Shown here: in pieces, positions 36,731 through 44,185 of the stretch
Layout: every line of letters begins with the position of its first letter
Numbering within the stretch: position 1 is the first letter of the stretch
From: Haploplasma modicum ATCC 29102
GTDB taxonomy: Bacteria > Bacillota_I > Bacilli_A > Acholeplasmatales > Acholeplasmataceae
Direction of reading: 5' to 3'
Assembly: GCF_000687835.1 (NCBI RefSeq)
Contig: NZ_JHYB01000005.1
Span: 1 to 64,000, forward strand
DNA: 64,000 nt
Notes under the pieces: model-generated
Told to the model about the DNA's origin: nothing
The model's database searches: none
What the model saw: the letters and a program-made list of their open reading frames with translations, nothing else
Made by a program: the position numbers and the translations under genes

Positions 36731-38086
36731 ATGAATAAATATGATGAATTATGGCAAAAAATATTAACTGAATTAGAAAATACCTTAGAAGAAGAGACTT
36801 ATCAGGATACTTTTGAGCCTTTAACAAAAACTCATAAATATTTAAATGGAAATATTTTTATAATTGTTGCTAACGATTTTATTAAAAATAGAATAAATCA
36901 ATTTTATTTGTTAAAAATTAATGAATTAGCTGAATATTTTTATGGTGAAAAGATTAGATTTAAGTTTGTTACTGAAAAAGAACTTTTACCAGAAGATACT
37001 CTTACAACTCCAGATCGTAATATTGAACAAAAATATCGCATTGGTAATTTAAATGCTACATATTCATTTGATAGTTTTGTTGTTGGTAAGAGTAATAATT
37101 TCCCTTTCAGAATGGCAATGAAAGTTGCTGATCAACCAGGGTTTGTAGCTAACCCTTTATATATTTTTGGGGATGTTGGACTAGGTAAAACTCACTTAAT
37201 GCAAGCAATCGGTAACTATATATTAGATACTAATGTGGAATCGAGAGTTTTATATGTAAAAGCAGACACTTTTATTGAAGATTATTCAACTCACGTTAGA
37301 CAAGATAAAATGCAGGATTTTTATAATAAATATCATGATTTAGATGTCTTATTAGTCGATGATATTCAAATATTAGCTGGGGCTCAAAAATCTCAAATGG
37401 AGTTTTTTAAATTATTTGATCTTTTATATCATCAAAATAAACAAATTGTTATAACTAGTGATAAACCTGCTAGTGAACTAAAAGATATTATGAGCCGACT
37501 TACTTCAAGATTTCAAGTTGGATTATCAGTTGATATCCAAGTTCCTGATCAAGAACTAAGAATTGCTATCTTAAAACGTAAATTATTGGCTGAAACTTCA
37601 GAATTTCATGAAATTAATACTGATGTCTTAGAATTTATAGCTCAGTCCTTTGTAACTAATATTAGAGAATTAGAAGGAGCTTTAAAAAGAGTATTATTTT
37701 ATTCATTATCTTATAATTCAGAATTAAATTTAGAAATTGCTAAAGAAGCTTTAATTCCTTTACTAAAAACAAAGAAAACAAGTGATTCATTAAACGAAAA
37801 TAACTATGATAAAGTTCAAAGTATAGTTAGTGACTTATATGGGATATCAGTTGATGAATTAATTGGAAAAAGTAGAAAGAATAAGTTTGTTGTGCCAAGA
37901 CATATTGCTATGTATATTATTAAAGATAGATATAATATTCCTTATGCAACAATTGGTGGACTATTTGGTGGCAGAGATCATTCAACAGTCTTAACAGCTT
38001 GTGAAAAAATTGAAAATGAATTAAAAATTGACAACAGTTTAAAGGTTGCAATTCAAACAATTAATAAAAAGTTAAACACAAACTAA
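36731..38086 (+). CDS. dnaA: Chromosomal replication initiator DnaA
   Basis: A 451-residue AAA+ initiator. Domain I is residues 1-80, a linker to about 105, then the ATPase with Walker A GDVGLGKTHL, Walker B DVLLVDDIQ and sensor 1 ITSDKPASEL with the later arginine finger SRLTSRF. Domain IV has the DnaA-box-binding GGRDHSTVLTACEKI. AAGGGGTG precedes the ATG. Its flanking regions carry clustered DnaA boxes, so it probably autoregulates. The domain II linker is short. Confidence 0.98.
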   Translation: MNKYDELWQKILTELENTLEEETYQDTFEPLTKTHKYLNGNIFIIVANDFIKNRINQFYLLKINELAEYFYGEKIRFKFVTEKELLPEDTLTTPDRNIEQKYRIGNLNATYSFDSFVVGKSNNFPFRMAMKVADQPGFVANPLYIFGDVGLGKTHLMQAIGNYILDTNVESRVLYVKADTFIEDYSTHVRQDKMQDFYNKYHDLDVLLVDDIQILAGAQKSQMEFFKLFDLLYHQNKQIVITSDKPASELKDIMSRLTSRFQVGLSVDIQVPDQELRIAILKRKLLAETSEFHEINTDVLEFIAQSFVTNIRELEGALKRVLFYSLSYNSELNLEIAKEALIPLLKTKKTSDSLNENNYDKVQSIVSDLYGISVDELIGKSRKNKFVVPRHIAMYIIKDRYNIPYATIGGLFGGRDHSTVLTACEKIENELKIDNSLKVAIQTINKKLNTN

Positions 38087-38227
38087 TGTTGGTTAAATGT
38101 TTAACAAATGTTGATAAATATGGTATAATAACTATGTAATAAAGCCATTGTTGTTAGTTATCCACATACTAACACTGACTAATAGTAGTAATAATATTAA
38201 AAAATAATAAATAAAAGGGGTAAAAAA
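38087..38227. promoter_or_regulatory. dnaA-dnaN intergenic: downstream origin part and dnaN promoter with DnaA boxes
   Basis: TTAACA (38101-38106), a 17-base spacer and TATAAT (38124-38129) form a promoter for dnaN. A DnaA box TGTTGATAA (38109-38117) lies inside the spacer, and TTATCCACA (38158-38166) follows downstream. DnaA binding should affect dnaN transcription. The arrangement makes a bipartite origin with dnaA in the middle, as in Bacillus. Confidence 0.75.
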
Positions 38228-39361
38228 ATGATATTTTCAATCGATAGAGAAACATTATTAGAAAATTTAATTATTATGCAAAAAGCATTACCAAACAAAA
38301 CTTCATTACCTATTTTAACTAATATTAAATTCGATGTAAAAGAAGATCATATTATTCTTACATCTAATAATACTGATATTGCTATTCAAGTATTAATAGA
38401 AGAGGAAAACTTGAAAGTTAAGAAAAGTGGAGTTGTTGTAGTTCCAGGTAAATACTTAATTGATATTGTAAGAAAAGTTAATTCAAAACATATTGAGTTT
38501 ACTTTAATTGAAGATAGAATAATTGTTATTAAAGCAGATAGATCTGAATTTAAATTAAGACTTATGGATTACCGTGAATATCCAGAAGTAGATTTTTTAA
38601 CCAATGTAACTGAACCTTTAACAATTGATGTTGAATTATTAAAATCAATTATTAGAGAAACAAGTTATGCTGCTTCTACTAATGAAAAAAGACCAATCTT
38701 AACCGGTGTTAACTTTAAATTCAATAATAATGAATTACATGTAGTAGCAACAAACAGTTATAGATTAAGTCAAAAAATCTTAAAAATAAGATCAAACATT
38801 GATAATTTTGATATTGTTATTCCAAGTAAGAGTTTAGATGAATTAAGTAAAATCTTAGATACAAGTTTACTAGATGTTCAAATATATGTAAGTATTAATA
38901 AAATCTTATTTAAAATTGGTAATGTATTATTCCAAAGTAGTTTACTTGAAGGAACATACCCAAACACATCAAGAATTATCCCAACAGACTTTGCTGTTGT
39001 AATACCTTTTAATAAAGATGAATTACTTCAAACTGTTGAACGTGTTTCATTATTATCACCAAAAGATAAGGAAACAAATTATAATATTATTAAATTTAAA
39101 TTAAATAATGATCATACAGTTGAAATTACATCAAACAACCAAGAAATTGGTGATGCAAATGAAGTTATTTTACCAAGTGGTGATATAAAAGGAAGTATTA
39201 TTAATATTGCCTTTAGCTCAAGACATTTAATTGAAGCACTAAAAACATTTAATGCTGTAGATGTTAATATGAATTTTGCTGGAGAAATTAAACCTTTTGT
39301 AGTTAATACAAATGAAGATCCAACTCTACTTCACTTAATATTACCAGTTAGAATTGACTAA
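38228..39361 (+). CDS. dnaN: DNA polymerase III beta sliding clamp
   Basis: A 377-residue clamp with three repeated domains of about 120 residues. Family motifs include ALPNKTSLPILTNIKF near the N-terminus, SYAASTNEKRPILTGVNF in the middle and PFVVNTNEDPTLLHLILPVR at the C-terminus. AAAAGGGG is about 8 bases before the ATG. The stop TAA shares its last base with the ATG of the next gene (TAATG), so the DUF5662-like gene is translationally coupled. Confidence 0.97.
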   Translation: MIFSIDRETLLENLIIMQKALPNKTSLPILTNIKFDVKEDHIILTSNNTDIAIQVLIEEENLKVKKSGVVVVPGKYLIDIVRKVNSKHIEFTLIEDRIIVIKADRSEFKLRLMDYREYPEVDFLTNVTEPLTIDVELLKSIIRETSYAASTNEKRPILTGVNFKFNNNELHVVATNSYRLSQKILKIRSNIDNFDIVIPSKSLDELSKILDTSLLDVQIYVSINKILFKIGNVLFQSSLLEGTYPNTSRIIPTDFAVVIPFNKDELLQTVERVSLLSPKDKETNYNIIKFKLNNDHTVEITSNNQEIGDANEVILPSGDIKGSIINIAFSSRHLIEALKTFNAVDVNMNFAGEIKPFVVNTNEDPTLLHLILPVRID

Positions 39362-39942
39362 TGTCTAATGTTTCAAGACATCTTAAAACAGTTTTTAAAC
39401 ATAGAAGAGAAGTTAGAAAAGCTTGTTTTAAAATGGGGTTATACTATCAAGGATTAACTCATGATTTAAGTAAATTCAGTATTAAAGAATTAAAAGTAGG
39501 ATTTAAATATTCAAATGGTAAACAAAGCCCAATTGAAAATGAGAAACAAGAACTTGGTTATTCTTATGCTTGGCAACACCATCAAAATAAAAATCCTCAT
39601 CACTGGGAATATTGGATTGATTATAAAACAGTAAGTCCATATGAGAGTATTGCATATGGTGTTAAAATTCCTTTTAAATATGTTTTAGAAATGGTCGCAG
39701 ATTTTATAGGTGCAGGAAAAACATATAATAAAAAAACATGGAATAAAAAAATGCCGCTTGAATATTATCTAAAAACATATCCAAGAAGGATATATCATAA
39801 AGATACAGATAAATTACTTAGATACTTATTTACTCTTATTGCACGTGATTCTGTATCATATACAGATAGTTTAAAAGAAATCAGAAAAAATAAGAAAAAA
39901 CTAAAAAAATTATATGAAAATTCAAGCAATTTTAATATTTAA
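39361..39942 (+). CDS. DUF5662-like protein of unknown function
   Basis: A 193-residue soluble basic protein with no TM segment. Conserved-looking stretches are LTHDLSKFSIKELKVGFKY, ending in a polar HD pair, SYAWQHHQNKNPHHWEYW with clustered His and Trp, and KIPFKYVLEMVADFIGAGKTY. The HD and HH..HHWEYW motifs look like a metal site, as in the small HD-like family labelled DUF5662. Its start overlaps the dnaN stop by one base, and a terminator follows, so it is co-transcribed with the sliding clamp. Function unknown; the coupling suggests a housekeeping or DNA-metabolism role, which is only inference. Confidence 0.7.
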   Translation: MSNVSRHLKTVFKHRREVRKACFKMGLYYQGLTHDLSKFSIKELKVGFKYSNGKQSPIENEKQELGYSYAWQHHQNKNPHHWEYWIDYKTVSPYESIAYGVKIPFKYVLEMVADFIGAGKTYNKKTWNKKMPLEYYLKTYPRRIYHKDTDKLLRYLFTLIARDSVSYTDSLKEIRKNKKKLKKLYENSSNFNI

Positions 39943-39958
39943 ATATTAATTAATAATT

Positions 39959-39990
39959 TAAAGAAATCATTTGATTTCTTTATTTTTTTA
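39959..39990 (+). terminator. Terminator of the dnaN-DUF5662 unit
   Basis: The stem AAAGAAATCA/TGATTTCTTT with a two-base loop is followed by ATTTTTTTA. Confidence 0.85.
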
Positions 39991-40164
39991 TCTATATTTT
40001 AAAAATAAGGCTAAACCTACTAAGAAACACAAAAAAATAAGCAAAATACTAACTTTTATAAATATTTGTAAGTATATTAGTTATTTAATAAAAGTGCTTA
40101 AAAAACGGTATATTTTAAATATTTTAAAAATGTTACATTGAAGAAAAAAAAGTTATCATATCGA

Positions 40165-40194
40165 TTGTTTGAAGTTAAAATCCTATGTTATAAT
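40165..40194 (+). promoter_or_regulatory. Promoter of the ribonucleotide reductase operon
   Basis: TTGTTT (40165-40170), 18 bases, then TATAAT (40189-40194), 32 bases before the nrdB ATG. The -10 is perfect. No dATP or NrdR-type operator was found. Confidence 0.65.
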
Positions 40195-40226
40195 CAAACT
40201 TGAAAATGATAGATGGGGGAGAATAA

Positions 40227-41495
40227 ATGGGGTTACCAAAGTTAATAACTAAAAGAAACGGTTTAACCGTTAGTTTTGAAACAAGTAAAATTACTGCAGC
40301 AATTTTAAAAGCAGGAAACCAAACTGGTGAGTTTGGAGAAAAAGAAGCAAAAAAATTAACAGATGAAGTATTATTATTAGTTGAAAAAAATAATGACTAT
40401 GAAAATTTAACAGTAGAAACGGTACAGGATACAGTTGAAAGAGTACTTCTTGATTCACCATATAAAAATACAGCTAAAGCATATATTTTATATCGTGAGA
40501 AAAGAAATCAAGCAAGAAAACCAGATATCTTTAAATTTAGATTAAATTTAAAACCATATGAATATCCAAGTCTAGAAGAATATAAAGAAGCTATTCAACA
40601 CTCTTACTGGTTACATACTGAATTTAACTATACTTCTGATATTCATGACTTCAAAGTAAATGTTAATGAAAATGAAAGAAATGTTATTAAAAATGCAATG
40701 CTTGCTATTGCACAAGTTGAAGTAGCAGTAAAAACTTTCTGGGGTGACTTATATCATAGATTACCTAAACCAGAGATAGGTTCAGTAGGTTATACATTTG
40801 CAGAAAGTGAAGTTAGACATCATGATGCATACTCACATTTATTAGAAATTCTTGGCCTAAATAATGAGTTTGAAAAGATTAAAGATATCCCTGAATTAAT
40901 GCAAAGAGTTGATTATTTAACAAAAAGTGCCCAGTTAGCAAAAACTGAAAGTGATAGAGATTTTACACTATCAATTTTATTATTTTCATTGTTTATAGAG
41001 CATGTTTCACTATTTAGTCAGTTTTTAATAATCATGGCATTTAATAAATATGAAAATTTATTTAAAGGAATGAGTAATGCTATTGAAGCAACTTCTAAAG
41101 AAGAACAAATTCACGGATTATTTGGAATTGAATTAATAAATGTAATTAGAAGTGAAAAACCAGAATGGTTTAATCATGATTTAGAACAAGAAGTTATTGC
41201 TGCATGCAAGGAAGCATATAGAAGTGAAGAAATTGTTATTGACTGGATTTATGAGAAAGGTGATTTAGATTTCTTACCTAAAAAATTAGTTAAGGAATTT
41301 GTTAAAAACCGCTTAAATAACTCATTATTAAGTATTGGATATAATAAAATATTTGAAGTTGATGAAAAATTAGTAGAACAAACAGACTGGTTTGATGATG
41401 AAGTTGTAGCAACAAAACATGTTGACTTCTTTATTAAGAGATCAATTAATTATAGTAAAAGAACAAGAAGTATTACAGGGGACGATTTGTTTTAA
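40227..41495 (+). CDS. nrdB: Ribonucleotide reductase small subunit with N-terminal ATP-cone
   Basis: A 422-residue class I beta subunit. Residues 1-95 form an ATP-cone (ITKRNGLTVSFETSKITAAIL, ending KAYILYREKRNQ), a domain that normally caps the large subunit. The ferritin-like core follows, with ligands E195 and H198 and a Tyr at 202 (ESEVRHHDAY), E258 (FIEHV), and E293 and H296 (EEQIHG). The first carboxylate is probably E165 (QVEVAVKTFW). Subunits with this fusion are known in Leeuwenhoekiella blandensis and some class Id enzymes, where dATP controls activity through the small subunit. The metal (Fe or Mn) is unknown. nrdA follows 23 bases later. Confidence 0.93.
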   Translation: MGLPKLITKRNGLTVSFETSKITAAILKAGNQTGEFGEKEAKKLTDEVLLLVEKNNDYENLTVETVQDTVERVLLDSPYKNTAKAYILYREKRNQARKPDIFKFRLNLKPYEYPSLEEYKEAIQHSYWLHTEFNYTSDIHDFKVNVNENERNVIKNAMLAIAQVEVAVKTFWGDLYHRLPKPEIGSVGYTFAESEVRHHDAYSHLLEILGLNNEFEKIKDIPELMQRVDYLTKSAQLAKTESDRDFTLSILLFSLFIEHVSLFSQFLIIMAFNKYENLFKGMSNAIEATSKEEQIHGLFGIELINVIRSEKPEWFNHDLEQEVIAACKEAYRSEEIVIDWIYEKGDLDFLPKKLVKEFVKNRLNNSLLSIGYNKIFEVDEKLVEQTDWFDDEVVATKHVDFFIKRSINYSKRTRSITGDDLF

Positions 41496-41518
41496 ATAAA
41501 AAAATTGGAGGAAAAATA

Positions 41519-43189
41519 ATGAAGTGGTTAAATGAGAACAGTAAACTATTTTTGTCAAGAGGTTACTTAACAGAAGGAGTTACTGCTGAAGATAGAATCA
41601 AAAATATTGCTAATAAAGCAGAAGAAATTTTAAAGATTGATGGTTTTGCAAAGAAATTTTATCATTATATGGAACAAGGATTTTATTCGTTATCATCTCC
41701 AATTTGGGCAAATTTTGGAATTAAAAAAGGTTTACCAATAAGTTGTTTTGGGTCACATATTTCAGATAATATGGGTTCTATTTTATATACTCAATCAGAA
41801 ATCGGAATGATGAGTAAATTTGGTGGTGGAACAAGTGGTTATTTTGGTGATATTAGACCACGTGGTGCAGCAATTACTGATAATGGTAGTTCTTCAGGAT
41901 CAGTTCATTTTATGAAGTTATTTGAAACAATAATTGACGTAGTATCACAAGGTTCAACTAGAAGAGGAAGATTCTCACCATATTTACCTATTGATCATAA
42001 AGATATCTTAGAATTTTTAAATATTGGAACAGAAGGTAATCCAATTCAAGAGTTAACACATGCTGTAACTGTAACTGATAAATGGATGGAAGAAATGATT
42101 GCTGGAGATCCTGAAAAAAGAGCTATTTGGGCTTTAGTAATCCAAAGAAGAGTGGAAATTGGTTATCCATATATCTTCTTTACAGACACAGTTAATAAAA
42201 ATACTGTTGATGTTTATAAAGATAAAAACTTAAAAATTAATCACTCTAACTTATGTAGTGAAATTGCATTACCTAATAATGAAGAATGGTCATTCGTATG
42301 TAATTTATCATCAATGAATATTTTATATTATGATGAATGGAAAGATACAGATGCTGTTGAAACAATGATTTATTTCTTAGATGCAGTTATGACTGATTTT
42401 ATTGATAAGTTAGAAAATTTAAGAGATTCCGAAAGAAAAGAAGATAAATTAGCATTCTTCTTTATGGAAAAAGCATATAATTTTGCAAAAGCAAATCGTG
42501 CTCTTGGTCTTGGTGCACTTGGCTGGCACTCATATTTACAATCAAAGATGATCTCTTTTGAAAGTATGGATGCACTTAAACTAAATGCTCAAATATTTAA
42601 ACTTATAAATACAAAAGCACACAATGCTTCAAAAGAATTAGCTAAATTATATGGTGAACCAGAAGTATTAAAAGGATATGGTAGAAGAAATACAACTCTA
42701 ACTGCAATTGCTCCTACTACTTCAAGTGCATTTATTCTAGGTCAAGTTTCACAAAGTATTGAACCAATTTGGTCAAATAACTATGTAAAAGACGTTGCTA
42801 AAACAAAAGTTACAATTAGAAATCCATACTTAAGAGAAGTATTAGAAAAATATGGTAAAGATACAAGAGAAGTTTGGAATGATATTAGAGATCATGACGG
42901 TTCAGTCCAACATTTAACATTTTTAACCGATCATGAAAAAGAAGTATTTAAAACATTTAGTGAAATTGATCAATATATAATCATTAATCAAGCAGCAACC
43001 AGACAACAATTCGTTGATCAAAGCCAATCATTAAACGTAATGATTAATCCAAAATCAACTGCAAAAGAAATAAATGAATTATACTTATTTGCGTGGGAGA
43101 ATAATATTAAATCGCTTTATTATCAACATAGTACAAATGCAGCACAACAATTTAGTAAAGATAAGTTATGTGTAGTCTGTGAAGCTTAA
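41519..43189 (+). CDS. nrdA: Ribonucleotide reductase large subunit without ATP-cone
   Basis: A 556-residue class I alpha subunit that reduces ribonucleoside diphosphates. Active-site residues are C76 (LPISCFGS), the N244-L-C246-S-E248 triad and C261, with the two tyrosines for radical transfer likely in the C-terminal part. The tail CVVC (551-554) is the shuttle that thioredoxin re-reduces. It lacks the N-terminal ATP-cone and is much shorter than E. coli NrdA (about 760), so activity control must come from the cone on NrdB. GGAGG precedes the ATG and it is in an operon with nrdB. No nrdI or nrdH lies beside it. Confidence 0.92.
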   Translation: MKWLNENSKLFLSRGYLTEGVTAEDRIKNIANKAEEILKIDGFAKKFYHYMEQGFYSLSSPIWANFGIKKGLPISCFGSHISDNMGSILYTQSEIGMMSKFGGGTSGYFGDIRPRGAAITDNGSSSGSVHFMKLFETIIDVVSQGSTRRGRFSPYLPIDHKDILEFLNIGTEGNPIQELTHAVTVTDKWMEEMIAGDPEKRAIWALVIQRRVEIGYPYIFFTDTVNKNTVDVYKDKNLKINHSNLCSEIALPNNEEWSFVCNLSSMNILYYDEWKDTDAVETMIYFLDAVMTDFIDKLENLRDSERKEDKLAFFFMEKAYNFAKANRALGLGALGWHSYLQSKMISFESMDALKLNAQIFKLINTKAHNASKELAKLYGEPEVLKGYGRRNTTLTAIAPTTSSAFILGQVSQSIEPIWSNNYVKDVAKTKVTIRNPYLREVLEKYGKDTREVWNDIRDHDGSVQHLTFLTDHEKEVFKTFSEIDQYIIINQAATRQQFVDQSQSLNVMINPKSTAKEINELYLFAWENNIKSLYYQHSTNAAQQFSKDKLCVVCEA

Positions 43190-43260
43190 GATATAAGGGA
43201 CTGTAAAGAAATGAAGTTTTGATACTTCAGGAGCTTACAGCTCTTTTCTTTATATTTTAT

Positions 43261-43341
43261 TGTGGATAAATAATAAAAAAGGTCTATTTCTAGACATATT
43301 AAAAGAAGATTAGTTAAAATATTAACTTATCCACTGGATAA
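43261..43341. other. DnaA-box-like sequences inside the IS remnant
   Basis: TGTGGATAA at 43261-43269 matches the DnaA box, and a perfect 15-base palindrome TTATCCACTGGATAA lies at 43327-43341, directly behind the transposase stop. They may be part of the element's end or chance matches in an AT-rich region. Confidence 0.4.
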
Positions 43342-44010
43342 CTATTCGGTTACTCTATATCTCTTATTATGGAATTTTAAGAGATTATAGCCAATTGCCG
43401 TTAAAGTCATCTCTAACCAAACTTTTAAATTGCCTTTTCGTCTAAATCTTCTAATTCCATAATTTTCTTTTATCATACCAAATGCTCCTTCAACTTGAAT
43501 TGATCTTTGAACTCTTAACTCTATTCCAAATTCACTTTTCAAGTTTTTAATTACTTCTTTTTGGTAGTTTAAGTTCTCTTCATAAAAGCGTTGTAGTAAT
43601 GTTTTTCTTTTACCTGAACCATAGACAAACACTGGATTTAATAATCCTATTTGCTTATCTAGAAATGCTTTTATACTTTCCAAATAATTAAGTTCATATA
43701 AATCATACTCATTAAAACTAATCCCTGAAGGATTATATTCTTTATTTAACTTTTCAATTAGTTTGGTTATTTTTAAATGTAACTTAGATTCAAATTTCTC
43801 AACTGCACCTCGCCAAATAAATGTATATTTATTGGCGACAGATTCTATCTTTGTGCCATCAATATAGATAATATCAGTGTTTACATTATCATTTTTTATT
43901 ATATATTCATTTAGTTCTTTAAATATGTCTTTTAAACTTGTAGTAAGATGTTTGTTAATAAAGTTACCAATAGCTTGGTGACTTGGGCTTATTTCATCTG
44001 TAAGCCACAT
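43342..44010 (-). pseudogene. IS1182-family transposase, internally deleted
   Basis: A 222-residue frame that joins pieces of a longer transposase. The first part has SPSHQAIGNFINK and DGTKIESVANKYTFIWRG (first catalytic Asp region). After FVYGSGKRKTLLQR it jumps to the C-terminal RVQRSIQVEGAFGMIKENYG with the final conserved E. The middle of about 200 residues with the second catalytic Asp is missing, and the N-terminus is truncated as well. Full IS1182 transposases have about 450-550 residues, so this protein cannot transpose. The deletion is in frame and no stop interrupts what is left. Confidence 0.85.
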
Positions 44011-44185
44011 TATTCTTATATCATTCTTTGCGGCTTTTTCTTTTAGAGCTTAACAAAGTTCATTTCGTTACAGCCCCATTTTTATATCTATTCAGTGTTA
44101 AAATTAATCAATTACTCAAAAATTATATTATATAGTATAATAAATATAAACTATAATAAAGAATTAGCTGGAAGAGGGTTTTAAT

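Larger units (their letters stand above)
39943..40226. other. Intergenic region with terminator and nrd promoter
   Basis: A terminator (39959-39990) lies at the left and a promoter at the right (40165-40194). The AT-rich 170 bases between them contain no frame or repeat I recognise. I looked for an NrdR box and saw no clear ACAnnATATnTTGT-like pair. Confidence 0.5.
43197..44077 (-). mobile_element. IS1182-type element, internally deleted remnant
   Basis: An 881-base segment just behind nrdA, bounded by imperfect terminal inverted repeats: left GGGACTGTAAAGAAATGAAG, right (reverse complement) GGGGCTGTAACGAAATGAAC, about 17 of 20 bases alike. It contains one transposase frame on the minus strand lacking the catalytic middle. 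No target duplication is obvious in the flanks (left ATATAA, right ATTTTT). Probably a non-autonomous copy that could move only with help from a full element. Confidence 0.8.
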
